From Nonomuraea fuscirosea (lineage in GTDB: Bacteria > Actinomycetota > Actinomycetes > Streptosporangiales > Streptosporangiaceae): 64,000 nucleotides of DNA. Of the stretch, positions 1 through 7,780 are shown piece after piece; positions within the stretch are counted from its first letter, which is position 1, and every line of letters begins with the position of its first letter. The stretch spans positions 558,001 through 622,000 of the forward strand of contig NZ_PVNG01000001.1 of the NCBI RefSeq assembly GCF_003001935.1. Reading direction: 5' to 3'. The position numbers were made by a program, and so were the translations under genes. The notes beneath the pieces are model-generated. The model saw only the letters and a program-made list of their open reading frames with translations. It had not been told where the DNA came from and ran no database searches.

Positions 1-660
1 CCCGCCTTGCGCGAGGCCCTGCAGTCGAGCCTGGAGTTCGAGGGCTACAAGGTCGTCACCGCCGTCGACGGGCAGGAGGCGCTCGACGCCGTCGCCACCG
101 ATTCCTACGACGCGGTGCTGCTCGACGTGATGATGCCCAGGCTCGACGGGCTGACCGCGTGCCGCAGGCTGCGCGCGTCCGGCAACCACATCCCCGTGCT
201 CATGCTCACCGCCCGCGACGCGGTCGGCGACCGGGTGTCGGGGCTCGACGCGGGCGCCGACGACTACCTCGTCAAGCCGTTCGAGCTGGACGAGCTGCTG
301 GCCCGGGTGCGCGCCCTGCTGCGGCGGGGCGCGCTCAGCGCGGGCACCCCCGAGGGCGATTCGCTCTCCTACGGCGACCTGCGGATGGACCCGTCGACCA
401 GGGAGGTCACCCGCGGCGAGCGCAGGCTCGACCTGACCAGGACCGAATACCTGCTGATGGAGCTGTTCCTCGCCCATCCGCGCCAGGTGCTGACCCGCGA
501 CCAGATCCTCAGCGAGGTGTGGGGCTTCGACTTCGAGCCGACGTCCAACTCCCTCGACGTCTATGTGATGTACCTGCGCCGCAAGACCGAGGCCGGTGGC
601 GAGCCGCGGGTGATCCACACCGTGCGCGGGGTGGGTTACGTGCTGCGGGCCACGGCGTGA
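1..660 (+). CDS. OmpR-family response regulator, 5' end missing
   Basis: DNA-binding response regulator whose start lies upstream of the window; about 15 residues are probably missing, because the open frame runs to base 1 and the first visible residues ([15 protein letters not shown]) fit helix 1 of a receiver domain. The phospho-acceptor Asp is in VLLDVMMP (codon 124-126), followed by the conserved Thr (LMLTARD) and Lys ([10 protein letters not shown]). A winged-helix Trans_reg_C domain fills the C-terminal half and ends in the typical [13 protein letters not shown]. The stop overlaps the GTG of the histidine kinase, so the two are translationally coupled partners. It resembles the actinobacterial MprA/TcrA group; the exact orthologue is uncertain. 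Confidence 0.9.
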   Translation, partial: PALREALQSSLEFEGYKVVTAVDGQEALDAVATDSYDAVLLDVMMPRLDGLTACRRLRASGNHIPVLMLTARDAVGDRVSGLDAGADDYLVKPFELDELLARVRALLRRGALSAGTPEGDSLSYGDLRMDPSTREVTRGERRLDLTRTEYLLMELFLAHPRQVLTRDQILSEVWGFDFEPTSNSLDVYVMYLRRKTEAGGEPRVIHTVRGVGYVLRATA

Positions 661-2042
661 GAACCGGCCGCCTCCGCGAGCGGGTGGCCGGCCTGGCCAC
701 CCGCGGCAGCCTGCGCACCCGCCTGACGCTCCTGGTCACGGTGGCCGTGGCGGTGGCCATCGCGATGTGCGCGGCCCTGTCGTACGTCATCCTGGCGGAC
801 CGGCTGCGCGGCAACCTCGACATGACCATCCTGGCCTCGGTGAACCAGGGCGACAAGAAGTGGCTGATGGAGCACTGCTCGTCCGACGGCACCCCGGGCC
901 CGTTCGCCGACGGCCTGGCCACGCTGCTGTTCACCGACGGCAGGACCTGCTCGGTCGGGCCCTCGCCCATCCTGGCCGACTTCGAGCAGGACAAGGAGGC
1001 CTTCCAGCCGTGCGAACCCGTCTACCGCTACGGCGAGACGCGTGACGGCAAACGGGTCCGGGTGGTGACGGTCCACTTCAAACCCGGCGTCGCGGTCATG
1101 GAGGCCAGACCGTACGGGCACATCGAGCGGACGAAGCGGATCGCCGCGCTCACCCTCGGCGGCATCACCGCGCTGGGCGTGCTCGGCGCGGCCTGGGCCG
1201 GGCTCGCCATCTCCCGCGCCGCGCTGCGCCCGGTCGGGAATCTGACCCGGGCGGTCGAGCACATCGCGCAGACCGAAGACCTCGGCACCCGCATCCCCGT
1301 CACGGGCACCGACGAGATCGCCCGCCTGTCCTCCTCGTTCAACGCCATGACCGCCGCCCTGGCCGGATCGAGGGAACGCCAGAAACAGCTGGTCGCCGAC
1401 GCCGGCCACGAGCTGCGCACCCCGCTCACGACGCTGCGTACCAACATCGACCTGCTCCTGCGCAGCGAGCAGACCGGCCGCAGCCTCGACCCCGGCGCCA
1501 AGGAGCGCCTGCTGATCAACGTCAAGGCGCAGTTCGCCGAGCTGTCCACGCTCGTGGCCGACCTGCTCCAGCTCGCCAGGGGCGACAGCGACCACGAGCC
1601 GCACGTCGAGCTGGGCCTGCACGAGGTGGTCACCGCCGCCGTGGAACGCGCCAGGCTGCGCGGCGCCGAGGTCACCACCGACCTGCGGCCGTGGTACGTC
1701 GTGGGCAGCGCCTCCTCGCTCGAACGCGCCGCGCTCAACCTCATCGACAACGCCGCCAAGTTCAGCCCAGGCGGCCAGGTCGAGGTGAAGCTGCGCGACG
1801 GCTGCCTGACCGTCCGCGACCACGGCCCGGGGCTGCCGGAAGACGAGCTCCCGCACGTCTTCGAGCGCTTCTGGCGCTCCCCGTCCGCTCGCGGGCTGCC
1901 GGGGTCGGGGCTGGGGCTGGCGATCGTGGCCCAGGCCGTCGCCGAGACGGGTGGCGAGGTACGCCTGGCCAACGCGCCCGGGGGCGGGGCGATCGCGACC
2001 GTGGACCTTCCAGGAAGCCCGGACCGCCGCGCGGCGCCGTAG
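657..2042 (+). CDS. MprB-like sensor histidine kinase
   Basis: Membrane histidine kinase of 461 residues, partner of the preceding regulator. The GTG at 657 overlaps the upstream stop (GTGA) and gives a protein starting [12 protein letters not shown]1 lies at about residues 23-47, an extracytoplasmic sensor segment of about 115 residues with several Cys follows, and TM2 lies at about 162-185. Then come HAMP (about 186-240), the H-box DAGHELRTP with phospho-acceptor His251, the N-box [10 protein letters not shown] near 360, and the G-boxes DHGPGLP and GSGLGLAI. All catalytic motifs are intact. The H-box context resembles MprB/TrcS kinases of actinobacteria, many of which sense envelope stress; the stimulus here is unknown. 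Confidence 0.92.
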   Translation: MRTGRLRERVAGLATRGSLRTRLTLLVTVAVAVAIAMCAALSYVILADRLRGNLDMTILASVNQGDKKWLMEHCSSDGTPGPFADGLATLLFTDGRTCSVGPSPILADFEQDKEAFQPCEPVYRYGETRDGKRVRVVTVHFKPGVAVMEARPYGHIERTKRIAALTLGGITALGVLGAAWAGLAISRAALRPVGNLTRAVEHIAQTEDLGTRIPVTGTDEIARLSSSFNAMTAALAGSRERQKQLVADAGHELRTPLTTLRTNIDLLLRSEQTGRSLDPGAKERLLINVKAQFAELSTLVADLLQLARGDSDHEPHVELGLHEVVTAAVERARLRGAEVTTDLRPWYVVGSASSLERAALNLIDNAAKFSPGGQVEVKLRDGCLTVRDHGPGLPEDELPHVFERFWRSPSARGLPGSGLGLAIVAQAVAETGGEVRLANAPGGGAIATVDLPGSPDRRAAP

Positions 2043-2060
2043 CGGATCTTCTGGGCGTGG

Positions 2061-2077
2061 CGTGCCTTTTCGGCACG
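2061..2077 (+). terminator. stem-loop after the two-component operon
   Basis: A perfect 6-bp stem CGTGCC/GGCACG with loop TTTTC begins 19 bases after the kinase stop and just before the next operator. There is no U-tract, which is common for actinobacterial terminators. It separates the two-component genes from the ABC operon. Confidence 0.5.
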
Positions 2078-2084
2078 GGTGGGG

Positions 2085-2100
2085 TTGACAACGATGTCAA
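2085..2100. promoter_or_regulatory. LacI-type operator upstream of sugar ABC operon
   Basis: TTGACAACGATGTCAA is a 16-bp dyad with 7 of 8 pairs matched about a central CG, the classic layout of a LacI-family operator. Its left arm is also a perfect -35 hexamer (TTGACA), so a bound repressor would cover the promoter. It lies 20 bases before the ATPase start. It shares TGACANCGNTGTC with the site at 52071-52086. Confidence 0.65.
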
Positions 2101-2119
2101 TGCGTTTCTTGATGGTCGT

Positions 2120-2977
2120 ATGGCCGTACCGCTGATCGACGCCCGCGGGATCGTGAAGAGCTACGGGCAGGTCGAGGCGTTGCGGGGAGCGGACTTCAGC
2201 CTGCGCGGTGGCGAGGTTGTCGCGCTCATCGGCGACAACGGAGCCGGCAAGTCCACGCTGGCGAAGATCCTGTCCGGGGTCGAGCGGCCCGACGGCGGGA
2301 CGATCTCGCTCGACGGTGAGAGCGTCGCCTTCGGGACCGTGGAGGAGGCCAGGGCGGCCGGGATCGAGACCGTCTACCAGGACCTCGCGCTGTGCGCCGA
2401 CCTCAGCCCCGCGGCCAACTTCTTCCTCGGCAGGGAACGGCTCCGCCCGGGGCTGCTCGGGCTGCTCGGCGTGCTGGACAACGTCCGGATGCGCCGGGAG
2501 ACGCGGGAGGCATGCGAGCGGCTCGGGGTGCGGCTGGCGTCGATGAGCGCGCCGGTGTCGGCCCTGTCCGGCGGGCAGCGGCAGGGGGTGGCCGTCGCCA
2601 GGGCCGCGACGTGGGCGCGGCGGGTGGTGTTCATGGACGAGCCCACCGCGGCACTGGGCGTGCTGCAGACGCGGCGGGTGCTCGACCTGATCAGGAGCGT
2701 CCGCGACGCGGGCGTGTCCGTCGTGCTGATCAGCCACAACATGCAGGACGTGATGGCGGTGTCCGACCGGGTCGAGGTGCTGCGGCTGGGCCGGCGGGTG
2801 GCCGGCTTCGAGACCGGCCGCGTGTCGATGGAGGAACTCGTCGGCGCCATGACCGGCGCCATGGAACAGGACGAGCGGAACGGGCGGAACGGGCAGGACG
2901 AGGCGGCCGGACGGGACGCGGCCGGACGGGACGCGGCGGCCGGACCGGGCGAGCAGGCAGGACCGGGCGAGCGGTGA
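2120..2977 (+). CDS. sugar ABC transporter ATP-binding protein (FrcA/XylG type)
   Basis: Single-domain ATPase of 285 residues that would power uptake of a monosaccharide through the following permease. Walker A is GDNGAGKST, the Q-loop is YQDL, the signature is LSGGQRQGVAVARA, Walker B is VVFMDEPTAAL and the H-loop is SHN. One domain, not two, makes it FrcA-like (fructose or xylose class-2 importers), not RbsA-like. The start is ATG 2120; no good ribosome site is visible, so it may be leaderless. The last 35 residues are a low-complexity tail (NGRNGQDEAAGRDAAGRD...) made by short DNA repeats. It is the first gene of a three-gene operon (ATPase, permease, binding protein). Confidence 0.88.
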   Translation: MAVPLIDARGIVKSYGQVEALRGADFSLRGGEVVALIGDNGAGKSTLAKILSGVERPDGGTISLDGESVAFGTVEEARAAGIETVYQDLALCADLSPAANFFLGRERLRPGLLGLLGVLDNVRMRRETREACERLGVRLASMSAPVSALSGGQRQGVAVARAATWARRVVFMDEPTAALGVLQTRRVLDLIRSVRDAGVSVVLISHNMQDVMAVSDRVEVLRLGRRVAGFETGRVSMEELVGAMTGAMEQDERNGRNGQDEAAGRDAAGRDAAAGPGEQAGPGER

Positions 2978-2988
2978 AGGGGGCGGGC

Positions 2989-3939
2989 GTGAAGGTGGTG
3001 CGGGAGCTGGGCCGGTTGCAGATCGTGTGGATCGGGCTGGTGCTGGCCGGGCTGCTCGTGGCCTTCTCCGTGCTCGCCCCCGGTTCGTTCCCGACCTCGT
3101 TCAACCTGCTCAACCTGGTGAGCGACGCGGCCATCCTGCTGCTGCTGGCGACGGGGATGACGTTCGTGATCGTCACGGCGGGGATCGACCTGTCGGTGGG
3201 CGGCGTGCTGGTCTTCTCCGCCGTGGTGGCGGCCAAGGTCATCGAGGGCACGGGGTCGCTGACGCTCGGAGCGGCGGCCGGGGTGGTCACCGGGCTGGGG
3301 TGGGGTGTGCTGAACGGCGTGCTCGTCGCGCTCGGGCGGATTCCCGCGCTGATCGTCACGCTGGGGACGCTGGGCATGTCGCTGGGCGGGGCGCTGCTGC
3401 TGACCGGCGGCGTGGACCTGCGCGCGCCGGCCGAGCTGAATCTGGGGCTGGGCCTGGCGCGCTGGCTCGGGGTGCCGCTGATCGTGTGGATCTGCGCCGC
3501 CATCACCGCCGTCGCGGGGCTGACGCTCGCTTGGACGCGGTTCGGGCGGCACACGTACGCCATCGGCTCCAACGCCGAGGCGTCCCGGCGCGGCGGCGTG
3601 GCCGTGCGCGGGCATCTGATCAAGGTGTACGGGCTGGCCGGGCTGCTGGCCGGGCTGGCGGGCCACCTGTCGCTGGCCAAGTACGGCATCACCGGCGTGT
3701 CCGCGCACTCCACCGACAACCTCCAGGCCATCGCCGCGGTGGTGATCGGCGGCACGTCGCTGTTCGGCGGGGTCGGCACGGTGGCGGGGACGGTCATCGG
3801 GGTGTTCATCCCCGTCGTGCTGCAGAACGGGTTCCAGATCCTCGGCGTCCGGCCGTTCTGGCAGCAGGTGGTGGTGGGCGCCGTGCTCGTCGCCGCCGTG
3901 TACGTGGACCAGTGGCGACGCAGGGCCCGCGATCAGTAG
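2989..3939 (+). CDS. sugar ABC transporter permease (RbsC/FrcC family)
   Basis: Integral membrane permease of about 316 residues for the class-2 sugar importer. Many hydrophobic helices are visible, with the family signature ATGMTFVIVTAGIDLSVGG early on and AIAAVVIGGTSLFGGVGTV near the C-terminus. GTG 2989 is chosen because GAAGGGGG lies 5 bases upstream; an in-frame GTG at 2974, overlapping the ATPase stop as GTGA, is the alternative and adds 5 residues. It sits between ATPase and binding protein in one operon. The substrate cannot be read from sequence; ribose, fructose or xylose type sugars are usual for the family. Confidence 0.88.
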   Translation: MKVVRELGRLQIVWIGLVLAGLLVAFSVLAPGSFPTSFNLLNLVSDAAILLLLATGMTFVIVTAGIDLSVGGVLVFSAVVAAKVIEGTGSLTLGAAAGVVTGLGWGVLNGVLVALGRIPALIVTLGTLGMSLGGALLLTGGVDLRAPAELNLGLGLARWLGVPLIVWICAAITAVAGLTLAWTRFGRHTYAIGSNAEASRRGGVAVRGHLIKVYGLAGLLAGLAGHLSLAKYGITGVSAHSTDNLQAIAAVVIGGTSLFGGVGTVAGTVIGVFIPVVLQNGFQILGVRPFWQQVVVGAVLVAAVYVDQWRRRARDQ

Positions 3940-3961
3940 GAAGGCGACAGGAGGCACCACC

Positions 3962-4918
3962 ATGCGCAAGGCGATGGCCGTACTCGGGACGCTCATGTTG
4001 GTCACCGCGTGTGGCGGAGGCGGTGGTGGCGGCACCGGCCAGGTCAGGGTGACGCTCGTGCAGGGCCTGGCCGGGGAGGAGTTCTACGAGACCATGGCGT
4101 GCGGGGCGAAGGCCAAGGCCCAGGAGCTCGGGGTGACGCTGGACGTGCAGGGGCCGCAGAAGTTCGATCCCACGCTGCAGACGCCGATCGTGAACTCGGT
4201 CGTCGCGGGCAAACCGGACGCCCTGCTGATCGCGCCGACCGACGTCAAAGCGATGATCGCGCCGCTGACCCAGGCCAAGCAGCAGGACATCAAGATCATC
4301 CTGGTGGACACGGTGGTCGAGGACCAGAGCATCGGGCTGTCGCGGATCAGCACGGACAACGTCAAGGGCGGCGCGGCGGCGGCCAAGGCGCTGTCGGAGC
4401 AGATCGGCGGCAAGGGGAAGGTGCTGGTGATCTCGACCGATCCGGGCGTGAGCACCGTGGACGCGCGGATCAAGGGCTTCGAGGACGAGGTCAAGGCGAA
4501 CCACGCGGGGGTCGGCTACCTCGGCGTGCAGTACTCGCACAACGACGTGAGCGAGGCGTCCAGGATCGTGAACGCGGCCCTGGCCAAGGACCCCGACCTG
4601 GCGGGCATCTTCGCGGCCAACCTCAACTCGGCCACCGGCGCCGGGTCGGCCCTGCAGCAGGCGGGCAAGCTGGGTGAGGTCAAGATGGTGGGCTTCGACG
4701 CGGGCCCGGCCCAGGTCAAGCAGCTCAAGGACGGCGTCGTCCAGGCGCTGATCGCGCAGCTTCCCGGGGAGATCGGGGCCAAGGGGGTCGAGCAGGCGGT
4801 CGCGGCGGTCAAGGGGCAGCAGGTCACGCCGTCGATCCCGACCGACGCCACGATCGTGACGGCGGAGAACGTGGACCAGCCCGAGGTGCAGAAGGTGCTC
4901 TACAAGGCCGGCTGCTGA
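3962..4918 (+). CDS. sugar-binding lipoprotein of class-2 ABC transporter
   Basis: Extracellular substrate-binding lipoprotein of 318 residues, periplasmic-binding-protein type 4 (ribose-binding-like). The signal peptide ends in a lipobox LVTAC with lipid-anchored Cys17, followed by a Gly-rich spacer. The mature domain has the family layout, including LLIAPTDVKAMIAPL, ISTDNVKGGAAAAKAL and MVGFDAGP. ATG 3962 follows a strong AGGAGG ribosome site at a good distance. It is the last gene of the operon opened by the LacI-type operator at 2085. No repressor gene is adjacent, so control probably comes from elsewhere. Confidence 0.9.
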   Translation: MRKAMAVLGTLMLVTACGGGGGGGTGQVRVTLVQGLAGEEFYETMACGAKAKAQELGVTLDVQGPQKFDPTLQTPIVNSVVAGKPDALLIAPTDVKAMIAPLTQAKQQDIKIILVDTVVEDQSIGLSRISTDNVKGGAAAAKALSEQIGGKGKVLVISTDPGVSTVDARIKGFEDEVKANHAGVGYLGVQYSHNDVSEASRIVNAALAKDPDLAGIFAANLNSATGAGSALQQAGKLGEVKMVGFDAGPAQVKQLKDGVVQALIAQLPGEIGAKGVEQAVAAVKGQQVTPSIPTDATIVTAENVDQPEVQKVLYKAGC

Positions 4919-5000
4919 ACCGGCGCCAGGGGCGACCGCTGAGGGCGGGCTCGGGCCCATCCGTTCAGGGCGGGCTCGGGCGCTCCGTTCAAGGCGGGCC
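4914..5000. repeat. degenerate 24-bp tandem repeat at the 3' end of the binding-protein gene
   Basis: About three and a half units of 24-25 bases, the clearest sharing TTCAGGGCGGGCTCGGGC. The first unit begins at the GCTGA that holds the stop codon, so the array looks seeded at the gene end. No gene is seen in 4919-5027. Confidence 0.6.
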
Positions 5001-5027
5001 GGGCCTGGGCCGGGCGGAGGTGCGGGC

Positions 5028-5294
5028 TCAGGCGGGGAGTGCGGCCAGGAGGAAGGCGAGGCGGGCGGCGGCGGACTCGACGTCCGCCGTCGTGCCCAGG
5101 CGGTAGCCCCACGAGGTGATGAAGGCTCCCTCGTCGGAGCAGGTCACGGTCTCGGCGAGGGTGGCCGAGAAACGGTTGCGGACCGACACGTACGCCGGAT
5201 CGCTGGCCAACGCGAGGCTCTGGACGGCCAGGTCGGCGTGGCGACCGGCGTGCCAGGCGAACCGCTCGAGGCAGAGCGCGGTATCGAGCATCAT
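5028..5294 (-). CDS. small protein downstream of XRE regulator
   Basis: 88-residue soluble protein of unknown function, MMLDTALCLERFAWHAGRHADL at the start. Two ATG codons stand in tandem; the first has GGAGGTGA ideally spaced upstream. No HTH, membrane helix or signal peptide is visible, and it is not recognisably DUF397, the usual partner of Scr1-type regulators. It lies 69 bases downstream of the XRE gene on the same strand, with two GCAATTG-like motifs in the gap, so it may be expressed with or controlled by the regulator. A role as a partner or effector is inference only. Confidence 0.7.
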   Translation of the reverse strand: MMLDTALCLERFAWHAGRHADLAVQSLALASDPAYVSVRNRFSATLAETVTCSDEGAFITSWGYRLGTTADVESAAARLAFLLAALPA

Positions 5295-5320
5295 GCGTCA
5301 CCTCCGCAACGTCTCGCGAC

Positions 5321-5358
5321 AGAATTGCACGATCTTGGGGTGGGAGGCAAGCAATTGC
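5321..5358. promoter_or_regulatory. GCAATTGC motif pair upstream of the small gene
   Basis: GCAATTGC at 5351-5358 and an imperfect GCAATTCT (minus strand, 5321-5328) have centres exactly 30 bases apart, about three helical turns. They lie between the XRE gene and the 88-codon gene. The same motif appears at 6263, 6558 and 6568. Confidence 0.5.
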
Positions 5359-5363
5359 TGCGG

Positions 5364-6215
5364 TTAATGTGGACTTTGTTTCCGATATTCGTGAAGAATC
5401 GCCATGATGACCTCCCGCCCGGATTCCTCTAACTCCGCCGCCTTCGCGTAATCGTCGAAGGCCCGGACGTAGAAGGCGATGTCGTCGGGATCGCGCAGGA
5501 TCAGATCCTTCGTCATGGTGGCGACGGCGACCATGGCCTCGTTGTAGATCCAGAAGCCGTTGATCGGGTTGGCCGGCAGCTCGGTGCCGAAGGGGATCAC
5601 GCCGAACTCGACGTTCGGCAGTGTGCTGACCGCGAGCAGGCGGTCGAGCTGGCCGCGCATGACCTCGGGCGGCGCGAGCGCGGTGCGCAGCGCGGCCTCG
5701 CTGACCACGAACCGGAACGTCCGGGTGCGGTCGTACAGGATCTCCTGGCGTTGCATGCGCACCCGCACGGCCGCGTCGATCTGGTCGGCGGCGCTGTAGA
5801 GGCGTTTGACCTTCTGGAAGACGTGCCGGGCGTATTCGGAGGTCTGCAGCAGGCCCACGATGATGCCGGGCTCGAAGACGCGGAAGAGCTTGGTGCGCGA
5901 TTCGAGGTCGCGGACGTCCTCCTGGAGCGCGGCCAGGCCGCTGCGGTGGCGCTGTTTCCAGTCGTCGTGCCGCTCCAGCAGCGCGATCGACTGCCTGAGC
6001 AGGCCGTCCGTCGTGTCGGGCGAGGCGCCGACCGCCTGCGCCCACACGACCACGTCATCCTCGGTCGCCGTCTGCCTGGCGTTTTCCAGCCTGCTGACCT
6101 TGGAGGGCTGCCAGCGCAGGCGCTCCGCCAGCTCCTTGCCCGACAGATGGGCGGCCTCGCGCAGCTGACGTAGCTGGCTGCCGAGGTCGATGCGCGCCTG
6201 CTGAAAGGACGTCAC
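5364..6215 (-). CDS. XRE-family regulator with DUF5753 (Scr1 type)
   Basis: 283-residue transcription regulator. The N-terminal helix-turn-helix occupies about residues 10-65 (LRQLREAAHLSGKELAERL, then KVSRLENARQTATEDDV). The remaining 200 residues fit DUF5753, with the hallmark FEPGIIVGLLQTSEYAR and the C-terminal NPINGFWIYNEAMV region. The start is GTG 6215. Actinomycetes carry many of these, usually next to one or two small proteins, and some act in morphological switching. Here the flanking genes on the same strand are 86 and 88 residues. The GCAATTGY motifs at each boundary of the cluster are candidate binding sites. Confidence 0.9.
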   Translation of the reverse strand: MTSFQQARIDLGSQLRQLREAAHLSGKELAERLRWQPSKVSRLENARQTATEDDVVVWAQAVGASPDTTDGLLRQSIALLERHDDWKQRHRSGLAALQEDVRDLESRTKLFRVFEPGIIVGLLQTSEYARHVFQKVKRLYSAADQIDAAVRVRMQRQEILYDRTRTFRFVVSEAALRTALAPPEVMRGQLDRLLAVSTLPNVEFGVIPFGTELPANPINGFWIYNEAMVAVATMTKDLILRDPDDIAFYVRAFDDYAKAAELEESGREVIMAILHEYRKQSPH

Positions 6216-6262
6216 GCCGCAAGAGGCTAGCCCCGCTTGCGCCGATCATGCCAGGGCCTGCC

Positions 6263-6270
6263 GCAATTGT
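6263..6270. promoter_or_regulatory. GCAATTGT motif upstream of the XRE gene
   Basis: GCAATTGT lies in the 57-base gap between the 86-codon gene and the XRE gene, about 48 bases upstream of the regulator's GTG. It matches the motif at the other cluster boundaries, suggesting autoregulation. Confidence 0.45.
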
Positions 6271-6272
6271 GA

Positions 6273-6533
6273 TCAACCGGTTGCCGTGGGTGTTCTTCCG
6301 CTGGTCGGGAAAGCGTTTGCCGCATACTCGGGCAGAACGCGGCGGGCGATCTCGGTGAGGAGTTCGCGGGGGACCTCCACCGCGGCCTCGCCGTCGAGGA
6401 CGTCGCGGAGGTCGGCCAGCGCCTCCGCGTCGGTGACTTGCAGACCTTGGACGACGATGGTGCCGCGGTCGGTCTCGTACAGGGTGGGGCAGGCGCCCGC
6501 CTCCGAGGTGGAGCCGAGGAACCGCATGCGCAT
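6273..6533 (-). CDS. small conserved partner of XRE/DUF5753 regulators
   Basis: 86-residue protein beginning MRMRFLGSTSEAGACPTLYETD. Proteins of this kind (RFLG-S-CPTLY-TDRGT-VVQG-V-D-EAL) are familiar in actinomycetes, commonly encoded beside Scr1-type regulators; their biochemical role is not known to me. ATG 6533 has GGAAGGA upstream; a second in-frame ATG two codons later is also possible. It is the first gene of the leftward three-gene set and has the best promoter/operator of the cluster just upstream. Confidence 0.75.
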   Translation of the reverse strand: MRMRFLGSTSEAGACPTLYETDRGTIVVQGLQVTDAEALADLRDVLDGEAAVEVPRELLTEIARRVLPEYAANAFPTSGRTPTATG

Positions 6534-6557
6534 GACGATCCTTCCCCGATATCAGGT

Positions 6558-6599
6558 GCAATTGCGCGCAATTGTACGTCCCGGAAGGTGAGGTGTGAT
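6558..6599 (-). promoter_or_regulatory. promoter with twin GCAATTGY operator
   Basis: CAATTGCGCGCAATTG at 6559-6574 is a perfect 16-bp palindrome made of two GCAATTGY elements (6558-6565 and 6568-6575) with centres 10 bases apart, one helical turn. On the minus strand TACAAT (6576-6571) is a strong -10 inside the palindrome, with ATCACA (6599-6594) at 17-base spacing as a fair -35. A bound protein would block this promoter. Confidence 0.6.
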
Positions 6600-6685
6600 C
6601 GTTTTTCCAGAAATCACGACATAAGTCCGAGTTGACATTGCCGGATAACCGGAAGAAATGAGCGGTTCGCTGGGTGGTGTCCGGT

Positions 6686-7699
6686 TCAGTCGAGGGCGCC
6701 GGCCATGAACTGGCCCGCCCGCTCGAACAGGCTCAGCGTCGTCGCGTGCAACAGGTCGCCGATGTCCTTGGGCGCCTTGCCGGCGAACGCCCGCGCGTGG
6801 GTGCCCTCCAGCACGATGCCGAGCTTGAAGCAGGCCATCACCGCGTACCAGCCGACGGCCGACAGATCGCGCTCCGACAGCGCCGTGTAGTACGCGATGA
6901 TCTCCCGAGGCGCCGGCAGCCCCGGCACGTGACCGTTGTTGCTCGGCCACGTGGCCAGCAGCCAGCCGAGGTCGAGCAGCGGGTCGCCGATCGTGCACAT
7001 CTCCCAGTCCACGATCGCGGCCACGCGGGGGCCGTCGCAGGCGAACATGAGGTTCGCGAAGTGGTAGTCGCCGTGCATGATGCCCGGCGTGAACGTGCGC
7101 GGCAGGTGCCGGGTGAGCCAGTCGGCCGTCTCGCGCAGGCCGGGGATGTCGGGGCCCGGATAGCCGTCGAGCTCGCCGTACGAGTCGAGCTCCTTGAGCC
7201 AGCGCGGCACCTGCCGTTCGAGGAAGCCCTCGGGCCGGCCGAAGCCCGGCAGCACCGCCGGATCCACCCGCCCCAGCTCGGCCAGCGCCGCCGCGGCCTC
7301 CAGCCCCATGCGGTGCCTGATCGCGGGGTCCGACGCGTGCGGCTCGGGCAGCCCGGTCGAGGGGTTGAACCCGTCCACCGGCTCCATCAGGTAGAACACC
7401 GGCTCCCGCTCGGTCTGCGCGGCCACCAGCCGGGGCGCGGGGACCTGCGTGCCGCGCAGCGCCGCCAGCACCCGCGACTCGCGGCGCAGCACCTCGTTGC
7501 TCTTGCGGCGGGCGTGCACGGGCGGGCGGCGCAGGATGTACGGGCGGCCGCCGCGCTCGAAGCGGATCATGACGTTCTGCGTGCCGCCCAGGACCGGCGC
7601 CGCGCCCGTGATCGGGCCGCCGGGGAGCCCCTGGGCGTCCATCCACGCGCCGAGCGCGTCGAAGTCCACGGTGGCGACGTCGATGTGGGTGGAGGTCAT
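6686..7699 (-). CDS. APH-family phosphotransferase of the acyl-CoA cluster
   Basis: 337-residue cytoplasmic kinase-fold protein of the aminoglycoside phosphotransferase superfamily. The catalytic loop is HGDYHFANLMF (Asp211, Asn216) and the metal-binding Asp231 is in IVDWEM. The sequence belongs to the branch seen beside acyl-CoA dehydrogenases (ACAD10/11-like, with GGTQN and ILRRPP near the N-terminus), not to antibiotic-resistance enzymes. It lies downstream of the AtuA/hydratase/carboxylase operon on the same strand but has its own promoter at 7738-7766. In ACAD10/11 systems such kinases phosphorylate hydroxyacyl groups; a similar role on a hydroxyacyl-CoA is inference. Confidence 0.82.
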   Translation of the reverse strand: MTSTHIDVATVDFDALGAWMDAQGLPGGPITGAAPVLGGTQNVMIRFERGGRPYILRRPPVHARRKSNEVLRRESRVLAALRGTQVPAPRLVAAQTEREPVFYLMEPVDGFNPSTGLPEPHASDPAIRHRMGLEAAAALAELGRVDPAVLPGFGRPEGFLERQVPRWLKELDSYGELDGYPGPDIPGLRETADWLTRHLPRTFTPGIMHGDYHFANLMFACDGPRVAAIVDWEMCTIGDPLLDLGWLLATWPSNNGHVPGLPAPREIIAYYTALSERDLSAVGWYAVMACFKLGIVLEGTHARAFAGKAPKDIGDLLHATTLSLFERAGQFMAGALD

Positions 7700-7715
7700 G
7701 GACCGCCCTTCTCAC

Positions 7716-7766
7716 CAGAACGATGTTCTGCGCCTCGACCCTAGAGAGCGCCGCTCCCACGGTCAA
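7716..7766 (-). promoter_or_regulatory. sigma-70-type promoter with TetR-like operator
   Basis: On the minus strand TTGACC (7766-7761) and TAGGGT (7743-7738) are separated by exactly 17 bases. The predicted start near 7731 abuts CAGAACGATGTTCTG (7730-7716), a perfect 6+6 inverted repeat with a 3-base centre, typical of a TetR-family operator. It drives the APH-like gene. No TetR gene is adjacent. Confidence 0.65.
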
Positions 7767-7780
7767 CCCGGATCACGGGC

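Noticed and set aside
1028..2737. Very long open frames opposite known genes, here 569 codons on the minus strand, and many others such as 26017-28860
   Set aside because: They are high-GC shadows of the opposite-strand genes, rich in Arg, Gly, Ala and Pro or His/Asp, with no domain signature.
6632..6637. Perfect TTGACA on the plus strand as a promoter
   Set aside because: There is no -10 at a suitable distance and no plus-strand gene downstream before the APH-like gene on the other strand.
6686..7699. Aminoglycoside resistance gene
   Set aside because: The sequence belongs to the acyl-CoA-associated APH branch and lies in an acyl-CoA catabolic cluster; resistance is not supported.
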